Source: Streptomyces spirodelae (lineage in GTDB: Bacteria; Actinomycetota; Actinomycetes; Streptomycetales; Streptomycetaceae). From it: a DNA stretch of 64,000 bases. Below, one piece after another: positions 34,163 to 42,367 of the stretch. Location: the NCBI RefSeq assembly GCF_017676385.1, contig NZ_JAFFZN010000012.1:124001-188000 (forward strand), written 5' to 3'. The translations under genes and the position numbers were made by a program. The notes under the pieces are model-generated. The model was given only the letters and a program-made list of their open reading frames with translations, was not told the DNA's origin and did not search any database. Position 1 is the stretch's first letter; the number at the start of each line of letters is the position of its first letter.

Positions 34163-34205
34163 TTCGGTAAGGACACTAGGAAGCCGCTCAGGCACCATTT
34201 GGTAC

Positions 34206-34562
34206 GTGACGACCGACGCCTTCCTCGCCGACTGCCGGGCCCGCCTCGCCTTCGACCTGCTCTCCAACACCTGGAACGCCGTGGTCCTGTGGGCGCTGCG
34301 CGAGGGCCCGTACCGCCATGGCGAGCTGCGCGAACGCATCGGCGGCATCAGCTCGAAGGTGCTCACCGAGACGCTTCGGCGCCTGGAGTTCAACGGTCTG
34401 GTGGAACGCCACGCCCACGCGGAGACCCCGCCCCGCGTCACATACGAGCTCACCTCCCTCGGCCTCACCCTGCTCGGCCCCATCGGCACCATCGGCGCCT
34501 GGGCCTTCGCACACGGTGACGAAGTCATGGCGGCCCAGGACCGGGCGACCGGGCTCGAGTGA
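34206..34562 (+). CDS. HxlR-family winged-helix transcriptional regulator
   Basis: 118-residue HxlR protein, start GTG 34206. The winged helix includes FDLLSNTWNAVVLWALREGP, RHGELRERIGGISSKVLTET and LRRLEFNGLVERHAHAETPP, then YELTSLGLTLLGPI. The usual N-terminal cysteine of HxlR/HypR redox or aldehyde sensors sits here as C10 (ADCRARL). The only neighbour across the 84-bp divergent promoter is the F420-reductase-like gene, the obvious target. HxlR proteins often respond to electrophiles or quinones; that is family knowledge, not shown here. Confidence 0.85.
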   Translation: MTTDAFLADCRARLAFDLLSNTWNAVVLWALREGPYRHGELRERIGGISSKVLTETLRRLEFNGLVERHAHAETPPRVTYELTSLGLTLLGPIGTIGAWAFAHGDEVMAAQDRATGLE

Positions 34563-34705
34563 CCCCGTGGCTGTCCACGGGGCGTGGGCAAAGCGCGTAG
34601 GTATACCCATCCGCATCTGGACATAACCGCCGCCCAGCCTAGATTTTCTTCCCCTGGGAGGTTGAACTTTGGTGGATCTCTAGTGAGTTGCGGTGTCAAG
34701 GGGCC

Positions 34706-34711
34706 TACTCT
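34706..34711 (+). promoter_or_regulatory. Likely -10 box of a leaderless transcript (M20 amidohydrolase)
   Basis: TACTCT fits TAnnnT and ends 7 nt before the ATG at 34719; no Shine-Dalgarno sequence is present. Confidence 0.45.
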
Positions 34712-34718
34712 TCGGACC

Positions 34719-36026
34719 ATGAACGAACTCCTGTCCCCTGCAGCACCGGAGGTAGACGCACGCGGGGCCGCCGGCGTACTTCCCGAGCTGCCCGGCCGGC
34801 TGACCGAATCCCTCCGCCGTGAGCTCATCGCTTTCCGTCGCGACCTCCATATGCACCCAGAGCTGGGCAACCAGGAGTTCCGCACGACCACGGCCATCAA
34901 GACAAGACTCGAACGTGCGGGTCTGCGTCCCCGAGTGCTGGCCATGGGCACAGGACTCATCTGCGACATCCACCCCGAGGCGGGGGCAGGGGAGGGGGCG
35001 GGCGAGCAGGGTGCCGCCCCCGAGGCCCCGGGCCCCGGCGAGGGCGCGGCGCCGCCGGCCATGCTGGCTCTCCGGGCCGACATCGACGCGCTGCCCATTC
35101 CGGACACCAAGGAGGTGCCCTACCGCTCCACGGTCCCGGACCGGGCCCATGCCTGCGGGCACGATGTGCACACCACCGTCGTGCTCGGTGCCGGGCTGGT
35201 GCTGGCCGAGCTGGCTCGCGCGGGCGTGCTGCCCCGCCCGGTGCGGCTGCTGTTCCAGCCGGCCGAGGAGGTGCTGCCGGGCGGCGCTGCCGACGCGGTG
35301 GACTGCGGGGTGCTGGACGGGGTCGGCTCGATCCTTGCCGTGCACTGTGATCCACGGGTTGACGTGGGCCGGATCGGGCTGCGCGCGGGGCCGATCACCT
35401 CGGCCTGCGACCGGCTGGAGGTGGTGCTCAGCGGCGCCGGCGGGCACACCGCGCGCCCGCATCTGACCACCGATCTGGTCACGGCGGCCGCCAAGCTGGT
35501 CACCGAGGCGCCGGCGCTGCTGGCCCGCCGGGCGGACGCGCGCTCGGGGCTGTCGCTGACCTGGGGCCGGATCGAGTCCGGGCACGCGCCGAATGTGATC
35601 CCGCAGCGCGCGGAGCTGTCCGGCACACTGCGCTGCCTGGATCTGCCGACCTGGCGGGAGGCCCCCGACCTGGTGCACGCGGCCATCGACGAGCTGGCGA
35701 CGCTGCACCGGGCCAAGTGCGAGCTGACGTACGTACGAGGCGTTCCCCCGGTGGTCAACGAGCCGTCGGCGACGGCGCTGCTGCGGGAGGCGATGGCGGC
35801 GCGCTCGGGCGCGGCGTCGGTGGAGACGACGGAGCAGAGCCTGGGCGGCGAGGACTTCTCCTGGTATCTGGAGCATGTGCCCGGCGCGATGGCCCGGCTG
35901 GGGGTGCGGCCCGTCGGCGACCGCCGCAGCCGCGATCTGCACCAGGGGGACTTCGACGCGGACGAGACCGCGATCACCACCGGCGTCGAACTGTTCACCG
36001 CCGCCGCACTGCTGCACCGTTCGTGA
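34719..36026 (+). CDS. M20-family metallo-amidohydrolase
   Basis: 435-residue zinc-dependent amidohydrolase/N-deacylase of the AbgB/IAA-amino-acid-hydrolase type. Motifs are FRRDLHMHPELGNQEF, LRADIDALPI, HACGHDVHTTVVLGA (metal ligands), LLFQPAEEVLPGGA, the dimerisation-domain GAGGHTARPH, and LGGEDFSWYLEHVPGAMARL. A Gly/Ala/Pro insert at about residues 88-108 interrupts the N-terminal part. Family enzymes remove acyl groups from N-acyl or N-carbamoyl amino acids; the substrate is unknown. It precedes the nucleoside uptake operon by about 400 bp and probably has its own leaderless promoter. Confidence 0.88.
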   Translation: MNELLSPAAPEVDARGAAGVLPELPGRLTESLRRELIAFRRDLHMHPELGNQEFRTTTAIKTRLERAGLRPRVLAMGTGLICDIHPEAGAGEGAGEQGAAPEAPGPGEGAAPPAMLALRADIDALPIPDTKEVPYRSTVPDRAHACGHDVHTTVVLGAGLVLAELARAGVLPRPVRLLFQPAEEVLPGGAADAVDCGVLDGVGSILAVHCDPRVDVGRIGLRAGPITSACDRLEVVLSGAGGHTARPHLTTDLVTAAAKLVTEAPALLARRADARSGLSLTWGRIESGHAPNVIPQRAELSGTLRCLDLPTWREAPDLVHAAIDELATLHRAKCELTYVRGVPPVVNEPSATALLREAMAARSGAASVETTEQSLGGEDFSWYLEHVPGAMARLGVRPVGDRRSRDLHQGDFDADETAITTGVELFTAAALLHRS

Positions 36027-36423
36027 CGCCCGCGAACTGAGACCGGCGACGGCCGTGCCCGAAGACGTCCGCTGCACGTACGGCGCCGTCCGCGGCGTCT
36101 GCCGACGGCCGCGTCCGGAACGGCGCCGAACGAGCACCACCGCCCCCTCCCACCGGGAAGCCCGCCAGGGAACCACACCAGGAAACCCGCAGGGAAACCC
36201 CACCGGGAAACCCTCAGGGGAGAAATCCCGAACCAGGGGAAATCCAAAACGGGCAAAAAGGGGCAGCAGTGTGGAATTCGGCGCCGTTCGCGACGATCCG
36301 ATAACAGCGGTTCCCGTCTTCTTCTGCTGGTTATCTACGCGCGTTAATCTGTGGCCGTCTCAAGGGCCGGAACCCTACTGCGGTGCCGGAACCGGTGCTC
36401 CACGACTCGTAAGGGGACTCCTG
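36027..36423. other. Non-coding gap upstream of the nucleoside uptake operon
   Basis: A 397-bp gap. The middle (36150-36220) has a ladder of imperfect GGGAAACCC/GGGAAGCCC direct repeats. The right third holds the TCTACGCGCGTTAA element and a TAATCT box (see next entry). I saw no gene here. Confidence 0.6.
36334..36349 (+). promoter_or_regulatory. LacI-like operator overlapping a -10 box before the BMP gene
   Basis: TCTACGCGCGTTAA (36334-36347) is a near-palindrome around a central CG. It overlaps TAATCT (36344-36349), a good -10 candidate about 75 bp before the BMP start. TCTACGCGCGT recurs exactly before adenosine deaminase at 60294-60304. Confidence 0.5.
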
Positions 36424-37455
36424 TTGCGTCGGGTAACAAAGCTGGCTGCCGCGGTCACCGCCACCGCGGCTCTCGCACTGACGGCCACCGCGTGCGGTGA
36501 GAGCTCTACGGAGTCGGGTGGCAAGAAGAACAAGGGCGTCGGGCTCGCCTTCGACGTCGGCGGCCGCGACGACCACTCGTTCAACGAGGCGGCCGCCCGC
36601 GGTACGGACAAGGCCGAGAAGGAACTCGGCGTCAAGACCAAGGAGATGACCGCCGGCAACAACGAGACGGAGGAGACCCGCGAGCAGCGTCTCACCTCCC
36701 TCGCCAAGGCCGGCTACAACCCGGTCATCGGTGTCGGCTTCAACTACGGCAAGTCCGTCAACAAGGTCGCCAAGGAGTTCCCCGACACCACCTTCGGTGT
36801 GGTGGACGAGCAGTCCCACGCCAAGAACGTGGTCGGGATGACGTTCGCCGAGAACGAGGCGTCCTACCTGGTCGGCGTGGCCGCGGCCAAGAAGACCAAG
36901 ACCAACAAGGTCTCCTTCATCGGCGGCGTGGACAACGCGCTCATCCAGAAGTTCGAGGCCGGCTACGTCAAGGGCGTCAAGGACACCAACCCCAAGATCA
37001 AGGTCGAGGTCGACTACCTCTACAAGGAGTCCGACAAGGGCTTCAACGACCCGGCGCGCGCCAAGAACATGGCCAAGGGCATGCTCGCCCGCGGCAACGA
37101 CGTGATCTACACGGCGGCCGGCCAGTCCGGCGCCGGCTCCATCGAGCAGATCAGCAAGAAGAAGGGCGCCTGGGCCATCGGGGTCGACTCCGACCAGTAC
37201 CGGCAGAAGGGCCTGGAGAAGTACAAGGACGCCATCCTGACCTCCTCGGTCAAGAACGTCGACGTCGCCGTCTACGAGCTGATCAAGAGCGTCAAGGACG
37301 GCAAGCCGCTGAAGGGCAACCAGACCTTCTCCCTCAAGGAGAAGGGCGTCTCGGTCGCCACCTCCGGCGGGTTCATCGATGACATCAAGGGTGACATCGA
37401 CAAGGCCACCGAGAAGATCGTCTCCGGCGAGATCAAGGTCCCGACCAGGCCCTGA
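36424..37455 (+). CDS. BMP-family ABC transporter substrate-binding lipoprotein (nucleoside uptake)
   Basis: 343-residue extracellular lipoprotein starting at a TTG (36424) with AAGGGGA upstream. Lipobox is LALTATAC. BMP (PnrA/Med) family segments are VGLAFDVGGRDDHSFNEAA, TSLAKAGYNPVIGVGFNYG, TFGVVDEQSH, VGMTFAENEASYLVGVAAA, FIGGVDNALIQKFEAGYVKG, VIYTAAGQSGAGSIEQ and AIGVDSDQY. Family members bind purine nucleosides. Codon use is unusually AAG-rich, reflecting many lysines, as usual for these proteins. The ATPase and two permeases follow, and then cytidine deaminase and thymidine phosphorylase, which strongly supports nucleoside import. Confidence 0.92.
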   Translation: MRRVTKLAAAVTATAALALTATACGESSTESGGKKNKGVGLAFDVGGRDDHSFNEAAARGTDKAEKELGVKTKEMTAGNNETEETREQRLTSLAKAGYNPVIGVGFNYGKSVNKVAKEFPDTTFGVVDEQSHAKNVVGMTFAENEASYLVGVAAAKKTKTNKVSFIGGVDNALIQKFEAGYVKGVKDTNPKIKVEVDYLYKESDKGFNDPARAKNMAKGMLARGNDVIYTAAGQSGAGSIEQISKKKGAWAIGVDSDQYRQKGLEKYKDAILTSSVKNVDVAVYELIKSVKDGKPLKGNQTFSLKEKGVSVATSGGFIDDIKGDIDKATEKIVSGEIKVPTRP

Positions 37456-37554
37456 CCCGGACCTGCCCTGAGCGGCACCGTACGCAGCGCGGCGCGCGAG
37501 AGCCGCGGCGCGTACGGTGCCGCCCGTAGTCCCTCACCAAGAGCCGCCGCGCCC

Positions 37555-37633
37555 GCACGCGAAACCGGACCGCGTGCCCGCACGCGGAATCAGACCGTGT
37601 GCCGGAACGCACACGCGGAACCAGACCGTGTGC
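37555..37633. repeat. Three hairpin-forming direct repeats upstream of the ABC ATPase
   Basis: Units at 37555-37577, 37580-37602 and 37609-37633 share the form GCACGCGGAA-YCAGACCGTGTGC. In each, the ends (GCACgcGG.../...CCgyGTGC) can pair. They occupy the 229-bp gap between the BMP gene and its ATPase. Confidence 0.7.
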
Positions 37634-37684
37634 CGGTGCCGTACATCAGCGGCCTCAGCGCCAGCAAGGGAGCGCGTCAGTCAA

Positions 37685-39409
37685 GTGTCCAGCGAGTCCA
37701 GCGGCAGCAGTGGCGCGCCGTCCGGTTCGGGCCAGGAGTCCGCGGCGGCCGTCGAACTGCGCGGCATCACCAAGCGGTTTCCCGGCGTCGTCGCCAACCG
37801 CGACATCGACATCCGGGTCGAGCGCGGCACCGTGCACGCTCTTGTGGGCGAGAACGGCGCCGGCAAATCCACCCTCATGAAGATCCTCTACGGCATGCAG
37901 CGGCCGGACGAGGGCACCATCAGCGTCGACGGCGAGGACGTCACCCTGCACAGCCCCGCGGACGCCATCGCCCGCGGCATCGGCATGGTCCACCAGCACT
38001 TCATGCTGGCCGACAACCTCACGGTGCTGGAGAACACCGTCCTGGGAGCGGAGAAGCTCTACGGCATCGGCTCCCGCGCCCGTAAGAAGGTCATGGAGCT
38101 GTCGGACGCCTACCAGCTCGGTATACGCCCCGACGTCCTCGTCGAGGACCTGGGTGTGGCCGACCGGCAGCGGGTGGAGATCCTCAAGGCCCTCTACCGC
38201 GGCGCCCGTGTCCTCATCCTCGACGAGCCGACGGCCGTCCTCGTCCCGCAGGAGGTCGACGCGCTCTTCGCCAACCTCCGCGAGCTCAAGTCCGAGGGTC
38301 TGACGGTGCTGTTCATCTCGCACAAGCTGGGCGAGGTGCTCTCGGTCGCCGACGCGATCACCGTCATCCGGCGCGGTACGACGGTCGCCTCCGTACGGCC
38401 TCAGGAGACGACGCCCAAGCAGCTCGCCGAGCTGATGGTGGGCAGCGAACTGCCGTCGGCCGAGACCCGCGAGTCGACCGTCACCGACCAGCCGCTGCTG
38501 CGCGTTACGGACCTGCACCTGTCGGCCGCCGACCCCGACGGCGGCCTGCGCACGGTGCTGGACGGGATCTCCTTCACCATCCACAAGGGCGAGGTGCTCG
38601 GTGTGGCCGGTGTGGAGGGCAACGGGCAGGCCGAACTGGTCGAGGCCATCATGGGCATGAGCGACCCGGACGGCGGCAGCGTCACCCTCGACGGCCAGGA
38701 CATCTCCCACGCGTCCACCCGCAGCCGGCGTGAGAGCGGCATCGGCTACATCCCCGAGGACCGCCACCGGCATGGGCTGCTGCTGGAGGCCCCGCTGTGG
38801 GAGAACCGCATCCTGGGGCACGTCACCGAGAAGCCCAACACCAAGGGCCCGGCGTTCGGTATCCCCGGCGCGCCGCACCTGCTCGCGCTCAAGGAGGCGC
38901 GGGCCGACGCCGAGCGGATCGTCGAGGAGTACGACGTACGCACCCCCGGCATCGAGGTGTCGGCGGCCAGCCTCTCGGGCGGCAACCAGCAGAAGTTCAT
39001 CGTCGGCCGCGAGATGAGCCACGACCCCAAGCTGCTGATCGCCGCGCACCCCACCCGGGGCGTGGACGTCGGAGCCCAGGCGCAGATCTGGGACCAGATA
39101 CGCGCTGCCCGCCGTGAGGGCCTGGCTGTGCTGCTGATCTCGGCCGACCTGGACGAGCTGATCGGACTCTCGGACACCCTGCGGGTGATGTACCGGGGCA
39201 AGCTGGTGGCGGACGCCGACCCGGCGACGGTCACCCCGCAGGAGCTGGGCTCGGCGATGACAGGCGCGGCCACCGGCCACCTGGAGCACCGCGAGGAGCA
39301 CCGCGAGGACGGCCCGGCGCCGGATACCGAGGACGCCCAAGGCGCCGAGGACGCCGAGGACGCGCGGGACTCCGACAGCGACACCTCCGAGAGGGGAGGC
39401 GACAAGTGA
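37685..39409 (+). CDS. Nucleoside ABC transporter ATP-binding protein (two ATPase domains)
   Basis: 574-residue tandem ATPase of the sugar/nucleoside (RbsA/YufO-like) type. Domain 1 has Walker A GENGAGKST and VLILDEPTAVLVPQE. Domain 2 has the degenerate Walker A GVEGNGQAEL, signature LSGGNQQKFIVGREM, and LLIAAHPTRGVDVG in place of a normal Walker B; the D-to-A change is often seen in this family. IGMVHQHFMLADNLTVLENT is characteristic of BMP-associated ATPases. The N-terminus (Ser-rich) and the C-terminal 45 residues (Glu/Asp-rich) are variable. Start GTG 37685 is inferred from where homology begins; no good ribosome site. Its stop overlaps the next gene (GTGA). Confidence 0.9.
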   Translation: MSSESSGSSGAPSGSGQESAAAVELRGITKRFPGVVANRDIDIRVERGTVHALVGENGAGKSTLMKILYGMQRPDEGTISVDGEDVTLHSPADAIARGIGMVHQHFMLADNLTVLENTVLGAEKLYGIGSRARKKVMELSDAYQLGIRPDVLVEDLGVADRQRVEILKALYRGARVLILDEPTAVLVPQEVDALFANLRELKSEGLTVLFISHKLGEVLSVADAITVIRRGTTVASVRPQETTPKQLAELMVGSELPSAETRESTVTDQPLLRVTDLHLSAADPDGGLRTVLDGISFTIHKGEVLGVAGVEGNGQAELVEAIMGMSDPDGGSVTLDGQDISHASTRSRRESGIGYIPEDRHRHGLLLEAPLWENRILGHVTEKPNTKGPAFGIPGAPHLLALKEARADAERIVEEYDVRTPGIEVSAASLSGGNQQKFIVGREMSHDPKLLIAAHPTRGVDVGAQAQIWDQIRAARREGLAVLLISADLDELIGLSDTLRVMYRGKLVADADPATVTPQELGSAMTGAATGHLEHREEHREDGPAPDTEDAQGAEDAEDARDSDSDTSERGGDK

Positions 39410-40587
39410 GCCGTCTCAAGGACAAGTTCAGCGCCCAGGCCGTGCTGCAGGCGCTGGCGGCGCCCGCGCTCGCCCTCCTCACGGCGTTCGTGCTCTCCTC
39501 CGCCGTCATCGCGGCGACCGGCAAGGACCCGTTCCACGCCTTCTACGTGATGATCGACTTCGGCTCGAAGAGCGACAGCCAGGTCTGGATCATCAACAAG
39601 GCGATCCCCTACTACCTGTCAGCGGCGGCCGTGGCCATCGGCTTCCGGATGAACCTCTTCAACATCGGCGTGGACGGGCAGTACCGGGTGGCCGCGTTCT
39701 TCGCCGCGGTCGTCGGCGGCGCCCTCGCGCTCCCCGGCGTGCTGCAGATCGGCGTGATCATCGTCGTCGCCATGGCGGTCGGCGCCCTGTGGGCGGGCAT
39801 CGCGGGCGTACTGAAGACCACGCGCGGGGTCAGCGAGGTCATCACCACGATCATGCTGAACTCCATCGCGGGTTCGCTGATCGGCTACTTCCTCTCCGAG
39901 GACAAGCTGGCCGTCAAGGACGGCAACCTCTTCCACACCCCGACCATCCCTGAAGCCGCCCGCTTCTTCCTCATCCCGACCTCGCCCGACCCGATCTACG
40001 GCACCGTGGTCATCGCCGCCGTCATCGGACTGGCCTACTGGTTCGTGCTCGGCCGCACCCGCTTCGGCTTCGACCTGCGCGCCGTGGGGCGCAGCGAGTC
40101 GGCTGCCTCTGCCAGCGGCGTCAGCGTCCGCCGGATGGTCGTCACCAGCATGGTGCTCTCCGGCGCCGTCGCCGGTCTGGTCGGTATGCCCACGCTGCTG
40201 AACAAGTCCTTCAGCTACGGCACCGACTTCCCCACCGGCGTCGGCTTCACCGGCATCGCCATCGCCCTGCTGGGCCGCAACCACCCCATCGGCATGGCAC
40301 TGGCCGCGCTGCTGTGGGGCTTCCTGGAGCGCACCGGCATCCAGCTGGAGTTCGAGGGATACGCGCAGGAGATCGTCGGCGTCATGCAGGGGATCATCGT
40401 GCTGTGCGTCGTCATCGCGTACGAGATCGTCCGCCGCACGGTGCTGCGCAGGCAGCAGAGCGCGGTCGGCGCCGAGCTGAGCGCACAGGGCACACCGGGC
40501 GCCCCCGCAGGCCCGGACGCCGCGGAGGCGCAGGACGGAAAGAGCGCACAGAGCACCCAGTCCAAGAAGGCGGGGACCACCGCATGA
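39406..40587 (+). CDS. Nucleoside ABC transporter permease 1 (YufP-like)
   Basis: 393-residue permease of the branched-chain/BMP permease type with about 8-9 membrane helices. Typical segments are YLSAAAVAIGFRMNLFNIGV (a conserved cytoplasmic EAA-like region in FNIGVDGQYRVAAF), GVLKTTRGVSEVITTIMLNS and SVRRMVVTSMVLSGAVAGLV. Residues after about 345 form a hydrophilic Ala/Gln/Lys-rich tail. Starts at a GTG overlapping the ATPase stop, and its own stop overlaps the second permease start (ATGA), so all three are coupled. Confidence 0.92.
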   Translation: MSRLKDKFSAQAVLQALAAPALALLTAFVLSSAVIAATGKDPFHAFYVMIDFGSKSDSQVWIINKAIPYYLSAAAVAIGFRMNLFNIGVDGQYRVAAFFAAVVGGALALPGVLQIGVIIVVAMAVGALWAGIAGVLKTTRGVSEVITTIMLNSIAGSLIGYFLSEDKLAVKDGNLFHTPTIPEAARFFLIPTSPDPIYGTVVIAAVIGLAYWFVLGRTRFGFDLRAVGRSESAASASGVSVRRMVVTSMVLSGAVAGLVGMPTLLNKSFSYGTDFPTGVGFTGIAIALLGRNHPIGMALAALLWGFLERTGIQLEFEGYAQEIVGVMQGIIVLCVVIAYEIVRRTVLRRQQSAVGAELSAQGTPGAPAGPDAAEAQDGKSAQSTQSKKAGTTA

Positions 40588-41897
40588 GCACCACTACGTC
40601 CGCGTCGTCTGCGTCGAAGAACGCCCCCGCGGCGCCCGCCGCCCCACGCGGCAAGCGCAAGCTCTCCTACCCGCTCGTCCTGCTGCTCATCGCGGGAGGT
40701 CTGCTGCTGCTCTCCCTCGTCCGCCTCATCACCGGTGACGAGCAGCTCAGCAACAGCGACCAGTTCGCCTCCGCGCTGAGCGCAGCCGTCCCCATCGGGC
40801 TGGCCGGACTCGGCGGACTGTGGGCCGAACGCGCCGGTGTCATCAACATCGGCCTCGAGGGCATGATGATGCTCGGCACCTTCGCGGCCGGCTGGATGGG
40901 CTGGCAGCACGGGCCGTGGGCCGCCATCCTGGCCGGCATCGTGGGCGGCGCGCTGGGCGGGCTGCTGCACGCGCTGGCCACCGTCACCTTCGGTGTCGAC
41001 CACATCGTCTCCGGTGTCGCCATCAACATCCTCGCGCTCGGCCTCGTCCGCTATCTGGCCAAGCTGTGGTTCGGCGCCGAGGGCAGCGAGGCGGCCGCGG
41101 CGGGCGGCAACGACAAGCAGTCCCCGCCGATGGACAGCATGCCCACCTTCACCGTCCCCGGCCTCGCCGACGGACTGGCCGCCATCGAGAAGCACCACTG
41201 GTTCCTCGTCTCCGACCTGGCGGGCATCCTGCGCGCCCTGGTCGACGACGTCTCCTGGGTGACGGTGCTGACGGTGCTGCTGTTCGTCGGCAGCTTCTAC
41301 GTCCTGTGGCGCTCCTCGTTCGGACTGCGGCTGCGCTCCTGCGGCGAGAACCCGGTCGCCGCCGAGTCGCTGGGTGTGAACGTCTACAGGTACAAGTACG
41401 CGGCGCTGGCCGTCTCCGGTGCGCTGGCCGGACTCGGCGGCGCGTTCCTCGCCGTGGGCGTACACATCTACCAGGAGAACCAGACCGGCGGCCGCGGCTA
41501 CATCGGCCTCGCCACCATGATCTTCGGCAACTGGCGCCCCGGCGGCGTGGCCATGGGCGCAGGGCTCTTCGGCTTCATGGACGCGCTGCGCGTCGTCGGA
41601 GGCGGCACCACGGTGCACGCCATGCTGCTGCTGATGGCCGTCCTGCTGGTCGTGCTCGCCGTCTGGAAGCTCCGCGCGGGCCTGCGCGGTGCCCGCGGCG
41701 CCCGTATCCAGGCCGCCGTCAGCCTCGTCATCGCCGTACTGCTCGTGCTGTGGTACACGGCGACCGACACCGTGGCACTGGAGTTCGTCGAGATGACGCC
41801 GTACGTCACGACGCTGCTGGTGCTCTCACTCGCGGCCCAACGCCTCCGCGCGCCACGCGCGATCGGCAAACCGTACCGCCGGGGCGAGGGAACGTAG
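40584..41897 (+). CDS. Nucleoside ABC transporter permease 2 (YufQ-like)
   Basis: 437-residue permease starting at the ATG (40584) that overlaps the previous stop. The conserved region is AAVPIGLAGLGGLWAERAGV followed by INIGLEGMMMLGTF. The rest holds about nine helices, with TVTFGVDHIVSGVAINILAL and GYIGLATMIFGNWRPGGVAM typical of the family. A periplasmic insert of about 60 residues (AEGSEAAAAGGNDKQ to EKHHWF) lies mid-protein. Forms the heterodimeric channel with the upstream permease. Cytidine deaminase begins 2 bp later. Confidence 0.92.
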   Translation: MSTTTSASSASKNAPAAPAAPRGKRKLSYPLVLLLIAGGLLLLSLVRLITGDEQLSNSDQFASALSAAVPIGLAGLGGLWAERAGVINIGLEGMMMLGTFAAGWMGWQHGPWAAILAGIVGGALGGLLHALATVTFGVDHIVSGVAINILALGLVRYLAKLWFGAEGSEAAAAGGNDKQSPPMDSMPTFTVPGLADGLAAIEKHHWFLVSDLAGILRALVDDVSWVTVLTVLLFVGSFYVLWRSSFGLRLRSCGENPVAAESLGVNVYRYKYAALAVSGALAGLGGAFLAVGVHIYQENQTGGRGYIGLATMIFGNWRPGGVAMGAGLFGFMDALRVVGGGTTVHAMLLLMAVLLVVLAVWKLRAGLRGARGARIQAAVSLVIAVLLVLWYTATDTVALEFVEMTPYVTTLLVLSLAAQRLRAPRAIGKPYRRGEGT

Positions 41898-41898
41898 C

Positions 41899-42306
41899 GT
41901 GGGGGCCGTGCACAAGGCGGACATCGACTGGAACACCCTGCGCGGACAGGCACGGCAAGCCATGTCCCGCGCGTACGCCCCCTACTCCGGCTTCCCCGTC
42001 GGCGCTGCCGCGCTGGTCGACGACGGGCGCACGGTGACCGGCTGCAACGTGGAGAACGCCTCCTACGGAGTCGGCCTGTGCGCCGAATGCGGCCTGGTCT
42101 CCGAGCTCTTCGCCACCGGCGGCGGCAGGCTGGTCGCCTTCACCTGCGTCGGCGGCGACGGCTCCGTCGTCGCCCCCTGCGGCCGCTGCCGCCAACTGCT
42201 GTGGGAACACGGGGGCGGCGCACTGCTGGTGGAGGCGCCCTCGGGCGTACGCCCCCTGTCCGAGCTGCTGGCCGAAGCGTTCGGCCCGGAGCAGCTGGCC
42301 CGCTGA
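41899..42306 (+). CDS. cdd: Cytidine deaminase
   Basis: 135-residue homotetrameric-type cytidine deaminase converting (deoxy)cytidine to (deoxy)uridine. The zinc and catalytic site is in LCAECGLVSEL (Cys and Glu) and APCGRCRQLLWE (two Cys). YAPYSGFPVGAAALVDDG and CNVENASYGVGLCAE are family hallmarks. The GTG at 41899 follows GAGGGAA, 1 bp after the permease stop. It lies between nucleoside transport and thymidine phosphorylase genes, a complete uptake-to-salvage unit. Confidence 0.95.
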   Translation: MGAVHKADIDWNTLRGQARQAMSRAYAPYSGFPVGAAALVDDGRTVTGCNVENASYGVGLCAECGLVSELFATGGGRLVAFTCVGGDGSVVAPCGRCRQLLWEHGGGALLVEAPSGVRPLSELLAEAFGPEQLAR

Positions 42307-42367
42307 CCTGCCCGCTGAACAGGCACCCGCACCCTCCGGGCCGGTCGAAAGAAAGAGGTACTCAGGC

